From Pseudomarimonas arenosa (GTDB lineage Bacteria; Pseudomonadota; Gammaproteobacteria; Xanthomonadales; Xanthomonadaceae): a stretch of DNA of 64,000 nucleotides. Below the pieces are notes generated by a model. That model was not told the DNA's origin and did not search any database. It worked only from the letters and a program-made list of their open reading frames with translations. The stretch is from positions 1-64,000 of the forward strand of contig NZ_JACYTR010000004.1 of the NCBI RefSeq assembly GCF_014841215.1, written 5' to 3'. Below are positions 35,415-45,200 of this stretch, piece by piece. Made by a program: the position numbers and the translations under genes. The number at the start of each line of letters is the position of its first letter. Positions within the stretch are counted from its first letter, which is position 1.

Positions 35415-36077
35415 TCAGGTTGAGCGAAGGTGCATGTTAAAGTCGAATTGCATCGCTCCGCTGGCAGTAGACGTAGGCGCAATGATCAGGGCGTCGCGCT
35501 CGGCATCGCTGACGCGGCGCAACACACCGTCTTCCTCCTGATAGGGGTCGCCAGCGAAGTACATCTGAGTGGTGAGGGGGGTTACGCCGGGCTTGCTGAC
35601 CTTGAAATGCAGATGTGCCGGACGAAAGCCGGCGTCGCTGGGATTGCCGTCGATGTACTGCAAGGCGTAGGGCGCCGGCTTGATGGTGATGAAGCGATAG
35701 CGGCCTTCGCTGTCAGTATGTACGCGCCCGGCACCCTGAAAGTTTGGATCGAGCGGCGCCGGATTGCGGTCGGCCGGGTGGGCATAGCGACCGCGCGCAT
35801 TGGCCTGCCATAGATCGACCGCCGCTCCGACCACCGGCTGACAGTGGGCATCGAGGATGCGCCCGCTCACCACGATCAGCTCGCCCTCGGCCCGCGTCGC
35901 ATGGCCGTTGAGCTGGCTGAGATCGAACTCGTGTTCGCCAGACCAGTCGGGCGGGTAGAACGGGCCCTCCACTTGGCGCGCCGTGGGCAGACAGCGCTCA
36001 TCGGCCAGGGCGAGTACCGGCCAGCACAGGCCGGCGAGCAGAAGCCGACGACGACGAACCGTATAGGGACCGTGCAT
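35415..36077 (-). CDS. Exported intradiol ring-cleavage dioxygenase-like protein
   Basis: A 220-residue protein with a possible Tat signal (VRRRRLLLAGLCWPVLALA). The mature domain is an intradiol dioxygenase: PTARQVEGPFYPP, VVSGRILDAHCQPVVGAAVDLWQANARGRY (given here as IDxWQAN-type core), and the iron histidines in RPAHLHFKV, with tyrosine ligands in GRYAHP and PYALQY. Cytosolic relatives open catechol or protocatechuate rings; exported forms are less understood and may act on plant or lignin aromatics. The start is the ATG at 36077 after GGGGAGG. No aromatic catabolism genes are near. Confidence 0.85.
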   Translation of the reverse strand: MHGPYTVRRRRLLLAGLCWPVLALADERCLPTARQVEGPFYPPDWSGEHEFDLSQLNGHATRAEGELIVVSGRILDAHCQPVVGAAVDLWQANARGRYAHPADRNPAPLDPNFQGAGRVHTDSEGRYRFITIKPAPYALQYIDGNPSDAGFRPAHLHFKVSKPGVTPLTTQMYFAGDPYQEEDGVLRRVSDAERDALIIAPTSTASGAMQFDFNMHLRST

Positions 36078-36133
36078 GGCATCCTCCCCGCTACTCGAAG
36101 CCTGTAGGGTACGCCGAATTTTTCTGGTGCGCT

Positions 36134-39010
36134 TCAGGCCCGGGTAGATCTTTCGCACAGCTGTTGCTCGATTGCGCGATCGAACGCGTCCAGCTCCATT
36201 GGCCGATAGAACAGGTAACCCTGTGCCAGCGAGCAACCCTGGGTCAGCATCTCGTCCAGCTGGGCCGGCGTCTCGACGCCCTCAGCGACCAAGGTCAGGC
36301 CGAGCGCGCGACCCAGGCTGACGATGGCGTGCACCACGGCGCGATTCTCGGGCTGCTGATCGAGGCTGGCAACGAAGGCGCGGTCGACCTTCAAAACGCT
36401 GACCGGCATCCGGGTCAATTGCGCCAGCGACGAGTAGCCGGTGCCAAAGTCGTCGACGGCAATCGGCATGCCGAGTGCAGCGAGGCGCCGCAGAACCGAC
36501 AGATTCGCCTCGACGTCGGCCATCAGCGCAGTTTCCGTCACTTCGAGTTGCAAGCGCTCCGGCCGGGCGCCGCTGCGCTCAATCATGGCAGCGAAGTCGC
36601 CATCGATGCTCGATTTGTTGAGCTGCCGTGGCGACAGATTAACTGCAAGATACGCTGGCGCTGCATCGCCCCAGCGTTGGCGCCAGCGTGCTTCGATCTC
36701 ACAGGCCTGGGCGAAAACCCAGTCGCCAATGCCAATGATGGTGCCGGTCGCTTCGGCAATCGGGATAAACACCGCTGGCGGAACCTCCCCGGTGGCCGGG
36801 TGCCAGCGCAATAGCAGCTCGGCCGCCACGATGTGGCCATTGGTCGGGTTGACGATGGGCTGTAGGCGCAGCGATAGCTCACCTTTGGCGATGGCGCGAT
36901 GCAGTCCTTGAGAGATCTGCATCCGCTGCCGTGTGCGTTCGGCCAGCATTGAGCTGTACACGAGGCAGCTGCCTGCTGAACTCAACTTTGCTTCGTGCAT
37001 CGCGGTGTCGGCCGCGCGCAGCAGGTCGTCGGCCTGGTCGAGATCGGCGTCATCCAGGGCGATACCGACGCTGGTGGTCAGGTGCAAGGGCAAGTCATCG
37101 ATCAGCAGTTCTTCACTCATCGATGTAATGATGTGTTCAGCCAGTTGAACGGCTTGTTCGGAGGAGGAAAGATCTTCACTCAGTACGATGAACTCATCTC
37201 CGGACAAGCGGCCGATCGTATCGCCGGCCGGGCAGAGTTCAAGCAGACGCTGCGCGACCAGGCTCAGCACGCGGTTGCCAATCGCACTGCCGTAGCTGTC
37301 ATTGATCAGCTTGAAGCCGTCGAGGTTGACCAGCAGCAGCCCGACAGCGCCGAGGCGGTGCTGGCGGCGCAAGGCCGTGCTAAGTCGCTCGCGGATCAAT
37401 CGGCGGTTCGGCAAGGCAGTCAGTGCGTCATGATCGGCATGCCAGCGCAATTGGTCTTCGGTTCGTTTGCGCGTGCTGATATCACGGAGGGTAGCGACCA
37501 GCAGTTGGCTTGATTCACTGTCATGGCGTGCGATGGCCACCTCTAGTGGCACGAAGCTGCCATCGCGCCGGTAACCGACGATTTCCCGTCGCTCGGCCAT
37601 GGCGCGACGGGTCTCGCCCGATTCGACGAACCTGGCCATCAGTCCGCGGTGTGGCCCGCGCAGATGCGGGGGTAGCAGGCGTTCCAAGGGCAACTCGTCG
37701 AGCTCGCCCTCGTGGTAGCCGAACAGTTCGCAGGCCGCAGCATTGGCCAGACGGATCACGCCGTTGTGAGCGCAAGCGATAATGGGCGTGTCGGCCACCG
37801 CCAGGATACCCGCCGCATCCTCAACGAGCAGCTTTGTCTGCGCGAAGTGGGTTGGCCGGTCGGTGGCCGGACGGGTCGCGAGTGCGTGGCGTGTGGGAAT
37901 TTTCGGCGCCCGGGTAGGGAATTTCTCGATGATCGAGAAGCGACCCTCGGCATCGCTGCGGGCGAGATAGATATTGACGTAAGCATGGCGGGTATCGGGA
38001 TCGAGCCAGACCGGACCTTGCGCTGCGGCAATGCGAATCCTCGGCAAGGCCGCGCAGATCGCCTCCGCTGCCGTGCTGCCGGCGAGGCGAGCCGCTTCTG
38101 CATAGGCGTGGACGCAAATCCAGGTGGCTTCGCCGAAGTGCGACATGATGCCGTTACCTTCGGGCCACAGCCGGTCGACGCCCGGCGCGGCAGCGAGCTG
38201 CTCCAGCAGCCGTCGCTGCAGCGGACCTTCCACTCCCATGAACCAACTGTTGCAGGCCAGCAGGCCCCCGCGAGCGGTGGTGGGCACATGGCTCAGCATC
38301 ACCTCGTCGAGATGGCAGGCGGCGATCTGGATGCGTTGACCGAGGCCGCGCTCGGCAAAGCGCTTCAACAATCGGATCTGATCGCGGCCAGCCAGGAAGG
38401 GCATCAGCACTTCAGCGCCGGAGCGGGCGACCTCATTCAGCAAAGCATCGAGCTGGGCATCGTCCGGATCAAACTCAAGATAGCGTTCGCCGCGAACGTC
38501 CCCGCCCAAGGCGTCAAGTTCGCTTCGTGCCACGTCGATCGAACCGCGTGGCCACTCATAGTTGTGGCCGGCAAAAAAGATCCGGCGCCCCTGGTGCCGG
38601 GTCAGCCAGTCCATCAAAGGCTCGATCTGTTGATTGGGCAGGGCCGCAAAGTGGAAGAAGTGGCGGTCGCTGATGCTGCCCTCGTAAAAAGAGAAGTTCA
38701 GATACGGCACCCGCAATGTGCTGCTCACCTCGTCGGCCACAGCAATGCGCACGTTTGACAGCAGATTGCCAATCAGGCCAGCGCAGCCGCGCCGCTGCAC
38801 CAGGTGGCGGGCCGCGCCAACCGCCGCTGCGGGCTGAGACTGATCATCTTCGACTAGCAACTCAAGCGGTCGACCGAGCACCCCTCCGGCGGCGTTGACC
38901 TCGGCGCAGGCGATCTGCGTCGAACGCACGATGTCTGCGCCGTAAATCGAGGCGACGCCGGTCAGCGGCGCCATCAGGCCCAGTGCCACCTGCCGTTCGG
39001 ACGCGCTCAT
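36134..39010 (-). CDS. Soluble binding-protein-PAS-GGDEF-EAL c-di-GMP regulator
   Basis: A 958-residue protein without signal peptide or membrane helix. Order: a periplasmic-binding-protein-like (AmiC/UrtA type) domain at about 6-375 (LGLMAPLTGVASIYGADIV, VNAAGGVLGRPLELLVEDD), a PAS domain (about 400-520), GGDEF (about 530-690; signature RLSGDEF) and EAL (about 700-950). EAL residues are mostly intact: AAELLLRW, VNLSPRQL, EVTETAL, VDDFGTGYSSL, VLKVDRAF and VAEGVETPAQ. It may therefore synthesise or degrade c-di-GMP according to a small ligand, perhaps an amide or amino acid as sensed by cytoplasmic AmiC. Monocistronic and divergent from the third DUF4132 gene. Confidence 0.9.
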   Translation of the reverse strand: MSASERQVALGLMAPLTGVASIYGADIVRSTQIACAEVNAAGGVLGRPLELLVEDDQSQPAAAVGAARHLVQRRGCAGLIGNLLSNVRIAVADEVSSTLRVPYLNFSFYEGSISDRHFFHFAALPNQQIEPLMDWLTRHQGRRIFFAGHNYEWPRGSIDVARSELDALGGDVRGERYLEFDPDDAQLDALLNEVARSGAEVLMPFLAGRDQIRLLKRFAERGLGQRIQIAACHLDEVMLSHVPTTARGGLLACNSWFMGVEGPLQRRLLEQLAAAPGVDRLWPEGNGIMSHFGEATWICVHAYAEAARLAGSTAAEAICAALPRIRIAAAQGPVWLDPDTRHAYVNIYLARSDAEGRFSIIEKFPTRAPKIPTRHALATRPATDRPTHFAQTKLLVEDAAGILAVADTPIIACAHNGVIRLANAAACELFGYHEGELDELPLERLLPPHLRGPHRGLMARFVESGETRRAMAERREIVGYRRDGSFVPLEVAIARHDSESSQLLVATLRDISTRKRTEDQLRWHADHDALTALPNRRLIRERLSTALRRQHRLGAVGLLLVNLDGFKLINDSYGSAIGNRVLSLVAQRLLELCPAGDTIGRLSGDEFIVLSEDLSSSEQAVQLAEHIITSMSEELLIDDLPLHLTTSVGIALDDADLDQADDLLRAADTAMHEAKLSSAGSCLVYSSMLAERTRQRMQISQGLHRAIAKGELSLRLQPIVNPTNGHIVAAELLLRWHPATGEVPPAVFIPIAEATGTIIGIGDWVFAQACEIEARWRQRWGDAAPAYLAVNLSPRQLNKSSIDGDFAAMIERSGARPERLQLEVTETALMADVEANLSVLRRLAALGMPIAVDDFGTGYSSLAQLTRMPVSVLKVDRAFVASLDQQPENRAVVHAIVSLGRALGLTLVAEGVETPAQLDEMLTQGCSLAQGYLFYRPMELDAFDRAIEQQLCERSTRA

Positions 39011-39212
39011 CCAGCACCCATCGAAGTAGACCTGTCCGTTCTACTCGTTTGCCCTGGCTGGGCGCAAGCGCTGGCCAACGCGCCCGCAGCTCTGCTGTTG
39101 CAAGCCGAGTCTGTCAGCGACCCGCTGGCTATGCAGCCAAGGGCACCTGGTTGCGAGTAGGATTTCGGACTTTTGCCGGGCGCTTGGCCTGGTAGTCCGG
39201 TTGGGGATTCTT

Positions 39213-42137
39213 GTGAGCACAAAGAAGCAGATGTTGCTGGCGACGCCTGATGGCGCTGTGGTGTGGGATGCCTGGATGCGGAAGAAGGAAGCCGAAGTCG
39301 ATCAGGTCGAGCAGGAGCGCGACCGGCTGTTCTCCGACTGGTCCAGCATGCCGGCGACTGAGGCCGAACTCGATCGCCTGCTGGGCAACCCGTTTGATAG
39401 CCGGTTGCACGCTCGCGCGCTGGCGATCCTGCGTTGGCACGGTGGTGCAGCGCTGCCCGTGGTCGAACATCTCGTCCGTGCTTACCTCAATTCGCGCTTT
39501 GCCCAGTTCGGCGAGTTTGGCTTTCGGATTCTGAAATCCATCCATTCCGAAGCGGCAGTCGATCGACTGCTGGATTTTCTCGCCCACAGCGCGGTGCGAG
39601 AGTCAGTGCTCGAACACGCCAAGCGCTGGCCGATCTATGTGCTAAAGAAGTTGCTCGACAGGAGGCCCAATCGTAACCAGCCCGCGGCCGAGCTGGTGCA
39701 ACGGCTGCTGTACGATCGGCCTGAATGGGCGGAAACATTGCGGGAGCACTGCGATGCAGCGCAACTGCAGACCCTGGAGCGCTTGTTGGAGGTCGACCAC
39801 TCGATCGAGGATGCAGGCCCCACGGAACTGCCGGCCATCCTGCAGCGCCCGCCGTGGAGCCATCGGGCCGAACGTCCATCGGTGCCCGAACTTGACCTGG
39901 TCGTTCAGTCGATGCCAGCACGTTTCCATTGGTCGGCGGAAGAAAAGAACTTCCAGCCGCCGAGCTTGCGCAGCAATCTGGGCTGGAGCCACCACCAGCT
40001 GATGGTCGATGCCATGTTCGACGATCTGCAAGCCCTAGCCCCAGCACAGGCGGCAAGCTGGGATCAGCCGCGCAAGGGCTTGTGGATGTTGGGACTGCTG
40101 CCGGAGCGAATTGAACAGGCAGTTCGCGAACAACGGGTCGAGTCCGATTGGTTTCAGGCGCGGCCATCACACAAGCATGGCTACAACGATCACCTGTTTC
40201 TCTGGCACTTCACGGCACCGCTGGCGGCATCGGTGTTGCAGCATGGGCCGCGGGTCACTATCGATTCGCGCTGGGATTGGGATCACCGCCTGGCGCGTCT
40301 GCTGCGCTGGTTGGAGCATGCCATGCTGCCTGCCTTGCGCCGCCACTTACCGCGTCCGTCGCGGGATTCGATGCGGCTCTACCACTGCATCGAATGGGAT
40401 CAATTGGCCCTGGACGTCGCGCAGGCGGCATGCCGAAACCGCTGGCTAAAGGATCAGGCCTGGCAATGGTTGACCGACTACGCGGAAACCGCGGCGCGCG
40501 GTTTGCTTCCAGTGGCCCTGGGTCGCCCGGGCAGCGACCGCGATGTGGCGCGCGAGGGGCTGCGTGGGCTGGCGGTACGCGGCCATGTCGATGAACTGCA
40601 GCGAGCGGCCGCGGGCTACGGCATTGCCGCCGAAGAGGCCTTGCACCGGCTGATCGCCATCGCGCCTGAGGAGGTTCTGCCCGACGCCATGCCGAACTTG
40701 CCGAGGAAGCTGTTCTTGCCCTCGCTGCCGCGCCTCCTGCTGGCCGACAGCGGCCGGGCCATCCCCCTGGCGCAGATGCCTGATCTGTTGATCTGCATGG
40801 CGCTGAGCCGCCACGACACGGCGTACACGGGACTGGAAGCAATACAACAGTCGGTGACCAGATCGAGTTTGGCGCAGCTTGGCCGGGCGCTGCTCCATTG
40901 GTGGCGGGACAACGACGCGCCGAGCAAGGAACGCTGGATGCTTATCGCGCAGGGCCTGATCGGCGACGACGAAACTGCGCGCGTACTTGCTGGCCTGATT
41001 CGCCAATGGCGGGCCAAGCTGAATCGCGTGCGCGCCTACGATGGCATGGAAATATTGGCACAGATCGGCAGCGATGCCGCTCTGATGCAGCTGCACAGTT
41101 TCTCTGCGCAGACACGCTACCGAGATATGAACGAGCGCGCCAACAAGATGATCGACGAGATCGCAGCGGCGCGTGGTTTGACCCGCGAACAGCTGGCGGA
41201 TCGCACGGTTCCCGATCTTGGTCTGGGCGCCGAGGGCGGGCTGCGCCTGGACTTTGGGCCGCGCGCCTTCAGCGTGCATTTTGACGAAGGGCTGCAGCCC
41301 TTTATTCGCGATGAGTCGGGCAGGCGGCTGAAGGATCTACCCAAACCTAACAGTCGCGATGATGCGGTTCAATCGAAAGCGGCGGTGCAGCAATACAAGG
41401 ATCTGAAGAAGCAGGCCCGCAGCCTGTCGACACTGCAGATTCGCCGCCTGGAGTCAGCCATGTGTGCCCAGCGTCGCTGGTCGACCGAGGAGTTCGACAG
41501 CCTGCTATTGAAACATCCGCTGATGGGCCACCTGTGCCAGCGCCTGGTGTGGGGGTTGTACGCTGCCGATGGGAACCTGCAGCAGACAGTTCGTGTGGCA
41601 GAAGATCGCAGCCTTGCCGATTGGCAGGATGAGCGTGTGAGCTTGCCAATGGCGATGCAGGTCGGCATTGTTCATCCGCTTGAACTCGATGTTGAGTCTG
41701 CTCAAGGCTTTGGTCAGGTATTCAGCGACTATGAAATCTTGCAGCCGTTCGAACAGTTGCAACGGGCGGCCTACAACCTGCCTCCTGAGCTGCTGTCGGG
41801 CAATCGCCTGCCCGAATGGTCGGGGCGCAGCGTCACCGTGTCGAGTCTCCTGGGTTTGGAGCAACGCGGCTGGAACCGGCAAGTGGGCGATGGTGGAATG
41901 ATCGATGCCCTGGCCAAGCCGGTGGGCGACGGTTTAGAGGTAGTGATCCATGTGAGCGGCGAGTGGTTCATCGGCGCGCCAGCCGAGGGCGCTCAGGTCG
42001 AACATATCCACGACGTCATACTGCGCGTCGGATATGGCCCGGTGGGCGATCGGGAATGTCGCTTCTCGGTGCTTGATCCAATCTGCCTGAGCGAGCTGCA
42101 GCGCGATCTGCACAAGATGGCCTGGTTTGTCGAGTGA
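39213..42137 (+). CDS. DUF4132 protein, convergent third paralogue
   Basis: A 974-residue protein starting at GTG (39213) with GGGGA upstream. There is no signal peptide, membrane helix or WGR domain. The N-terminal two thirds is helical-repeat-like; the C-terminal DUF4132 region includes LRLDFGPRAFSVHFDEG, RLKDLPKPNSRDDA and FSDYEILQPFEQL, lines shared with the two paralogues at 42264-49445. It runs toward them and is separated by a 126-bp hairpin-rich gap. Probably part of the same Yeh-like system but separately transcribed. Function unknown. Confidence 0.82.
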   Translation: MSTKKQMLLATPDGAVVWDAWMRKKEAEVDQVEQERDRLFSDWSSMPATEAELDRLLGNPFDSRLHARALAILRWHGGAALPVVEHLVRAYLNSRFAQFGEFGFRILKSIHSEAAVDRLLDFLAHSAVRESVLEHAKRWPIYVLKKLLDRRPNRNQPAAELVQRLLYDRPEWAETLREHCDAAQLQTLERLLEVDHSIEDAGPTELPAILQRPPWSHRAERPSVPELDLVVQSMPARFHWSAEEKNFQPPSLRSNLGWSHHQLMVDAMFDDLQALAPAQAASWDQPRKGLWMLGLLPERIEQAVREQRVESDWFQARPSHKHGYNDHLFLWHFTAPLAASVLQHGPRVTIDSRWDWDHRLARLLRWLEHAMLPALRRHLPRPSRDSMRLYHCIEWDQLALDVAQAACRNRWLKDQAWQWLTDYAETAARGLLPVALGRPGSDRDVAREGLRGLAVRGHVDELQRAAAGYGIAAEEALHRLIAIAPEEVLPDAMPNLPRKLFLPSLPRLLLADSGRAIPLAQMPDLLICMALSRHDTAYTGLEAIQQSVTRSSLAQLGRALLHWWRDNDAPSKERWMLIAQGLIGDDETARVLAGLIRQWRAKLNRVRAYDGMEILAQIGSDAALMQLHSFSAQTRYRDMNERANKMIDEIAAARGLTREQLADRTVPDLGLGAEGGLRLDFGPRAFSVHFDEGLQPFIRDESGRRLKDLPKPNSRDDAVQSKAAVQQYKDLKKQARSLSTLQIRRLESAMCAQRRWSTEEFDSLLLKHPLMGHLCQRLVWGLYAADGNLQQTVRVAEDRSLADWQDERVSLPMAMQVGIVHPLELDVESAQGFGQVFSDYEILQPFEQLQRAAYNLPPELLSGNRLPEWSGRSVTVSSLLGLEQRGWNRQVGDGGMIDALAKPVGDGLEVVIHVSGEWFIGAPAEGAQVEHIHDVILRVGYGPVGDRECRFSVLDPICLSELQRDLHKMAWFVE

Positions 42138-42159
42138 GGAGATGGTTCACGCGGCATAG

Positions 42160-42252
42160 GGTGCGCCTCGGGCGCACCGCTGCCGAGCCTGCGCGGCCGG
42201 GCTGCAAGACCGTTTCTGCCGCGCAGGCTCCTAGCCCGGATATCCCGGCTAG
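42160..42252. terminator. Cluster of hairpins between convergent DUF4132 genes
   Basis: Three structures in a row: GGTGCGCC-TCG-GGCGCACC (42160-42178); a perfect 13-bp stem GAGCCTGCGCGGC (42185-42197 approximately) with GCCGCGCAGGCTC (ending about 42230); and the near-palindrome CTAGCCCGGATAT plus CCCGGCTAG (42231-42252), whose first 13 bases equal the end of the element at 63665-63922. Together they probably terminate both genes. Confidence 0.55.
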
Positions 42253-42263
42253 CCGCTTCGATC

Positions 42264-45200
42264 TCAGCTGGTCAAGCGATCGATGTCGCGCAAGAGTTCT
42301 GAACGGGCTGTTGCATCGAGCAGCTTGAACGGACGTGGGTCGACGTCGCTGCCGCCGTCGACGGCGAACAACTGCAGCGCGCCCAGGGTCTGGTTGGGCT
42401 GCAGCATCGGCGTCTCCACCGAGGTGCCTGGATCAAGCTGAATTCGAGCTTCGAGGTTGCTGGGCAGGCTCTTCTCAAACCAGCCTATGTGACCGCGCCC
42501 CTTGCTGCTTGCCGTGCGCCAGCCGTGCTGTTGCAAGCCAAACACGCTGGCGGTGCCTACCCGCTTGCCTGCAAATCGATTGAGCTCGCACTGCTCGTTT
42601 TCGTCACTCGCGCATTCGAACAATTCGCGACCAAGCTGGCTGAACGGTTGCAGGATCTCGTAGTCGGCAAAGATCTGGCGCCAGGTCGAGCGCTGTTCAG
42701 CATCGAGTTTCATCGAATGCACCAGGCTGATCATCCCATCATCGGCCAGTGTGAGTTGTCGGTCGTCGGCATCAGCGAAGCTGAGGTCTTCGGCAATGCG
42801 GAACAGTCGCAGCGATCCATCTGCTCTGCGTTCGCCCCACAGCAGGCGCTGAGCAAGATGGCGAAGCAAAGGATGCTGTACGAAGCAAGTGAGAAACACT
42901 TCGAGTTCCACTTCACGACCGCTGCACATCAGTGCTTCCAGCCGCTGGATCTGCTGCGAGGCGATGGCCTTGGCATCTTTCTTCAGCAGCTTCCAGCGCT
43001 CGATGGCGGCGGCCGCCAGCGCAGCGTCATCACTGCTGGATGGCTTGGGGATGTCCTTCAGGCGGGCGCGATTGCTATCCAGCGCATACGGGCGCAGGTA
43101 CTGATCGAAGCCGACGGTAAAGGCGCGCGGGCCAAAGTCCAGGGTCAGGCGGCCATCGCTGCCGAGACCGAGGTCGGGTACCAAGCGATCGGCAAGCTCA
43201 TCGGCGCTGAGCTCGCGCGCAGCGGCGATAGCCTCGATGCGCGATTGCGCGTGCTGCTGCAGACTCTTGGACTTCACCTTGCGCGCGATGCTATCGAGAT
43301 TCATCAGGGCAAGGTCGGAACCGATAGCGGCGAGGATATCCAGCCCAGTCACCGCGCGAGCGTGCAGGCCCTCGCTGGGCCAGCGGCGGATCAAGGGGCT
43401 AAGTCTGCGCACGCAGTCATCACCACCGAGCAGACCGATGGCGGTATAGGCCCAGGCTTCCTTGCTGTCGCCGCCATGTTCGGTCCAGGCGATGAACAGA
43501 TCCCAGACGAAGGCATCCAGCGATGCCTGGGTACAACTCGACTTGATCAGCTGCACTCCGGCATAGGGGGCTTGTAGGGATGACGCTTGTAGAATCGTGC
43601 CCAGCGCCTCCAGGCAATCGTCCGGCAAGCTTGCGCCGTCGCACAGAATCGGTCGCGCAAAGGCCGTGGGCCGATAGAAGCTGGGCAGGCTGCGCGGCTT
43701 ACGCGGCAGTGCAGTCAGTGGATCCTTGCTGAGAACAAAGTCCAGCAGCGTCAGACCAGCATTGTCATAGTGCCTTGCCCCCTCTCGCAGTCGCTCCGGA
43801 TCGACTTCATGCGCAAGATTGCGCAGCGCCGCTTCAGCCTGGACCGGGAGTTCGCCGCGACCTTCAGCGATCAGCGGCAGCAGCGACAGGGTGGCCAATT
43901 CTGCGTGTTTGATCAGCCAGGCCATGGCATGCGGTCGCGCTCGCTTGAGCTGCAGGCCCTGCACAGCCAGCACGGCAAACTCGGCGCTAGCCACGGGCAG
44001 AGCCGCCTCCAGTCCCAGGTCAAGTTGATGCGCTGTCAGTCGCAGGAGACCCGGCAACGCCTCAAGTTCGTAGTGGGCGAGCAGCGATCCCGCGGTGACG
44101 GTTCTTGGTCCGGAAGATTGTTCGAAACTCAGATCATTCCAGAACAGGCGTCGCAATGGCGGCGGCAAGACGGCCAATTCGCCCAACGGGCGGAATGGCT
44201 TGTTCACTCGGCGCGCCTCGGCCTCGAGTTTCGGCAGCATCGAGTCAAGCGAGTCGACCTCGCCGGACAGCAGTGAGGGCCACAGCGATTCTGGGATAGC
44301 CAGCCGCAATAAGGCCAATTGTTGCCGCGTGTAGCGCGAGCCCAGGTGCGGCCCTGGGTCGCCCTGCTCGGGCAGCAGAGATTTCCATTTTGCACGCAGG
44401 CCCTCGGGCCAGCAGAATTGCGGTGGCGGCGGTGGTGCGTCCGGCAGCTTCACACGCGGCCTTTTCGGCTGCGGGAGCAGCCACGGCGCATTGCGCAGCA
44501 AGCCGATCAGCGGATCACTGGACCCGTCCCCGTCCGCCTGTTCTGGCGATGTCTCGGAGACAGGCTGAGGCAATGCCGCGATTGACGAGTCGTTCTTAAC
44601 GCATTGTTCAGAGGCCAAGAGTGCCTCAAGCCAATCATGCAATTCCGCTGTCGCGCCGTGGTCTCTCAACGTACGCGCCGCTTCGATGGCCACGGTGGGG
44701 AAACGCTGGGCGAAATCATCGATGGCGGCGCGCACTTCGGGAAACCCGAAAGCACTGAGCAAGAGTTCGAACGCCAGCGGGCTGCCACTGGCTGAAAGGA
44801 CGTCGGCCAGGCGCCCGACCGATTCGCGCTGCGCTCGCAGTTCGCGGAATTGCAGCACGCGTTGAAACAGGATGGCGATCAGCGGCATGGCCGCATCGCC
44901 ATGCAAGCAGAGCAGGTTGAGGGCAAATACTGCGGCCGTGCTGGAGGTCTCACGACGACTAGGGCTTGAGACCAGACGCTCGGCCTGCTTCAAGGTCAGT
45001 GGCAGGGCCACGATGCCGGGCAGGTTGTGAAAGCCGCTGTCAGTGTCCAGGCCCAAGGTGTCCAGAGCCGCATCGATCAGTTCGGGCTCGGTGTGGAAGA
45101 CCGCGGCGCGGGCGTAGCGCTGCTGATCGTTCTCCGGTTCCTGTGCTGTGATCGAACCCAGCGCGTGGCGATAGGTCGATTCGGCAGCGGTTGCCAGGCA

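Noticed and set aside
42489-43577. 362-codon plus-strand frame
   Set aside because: Antisense to DUF4132; no family resemblance.
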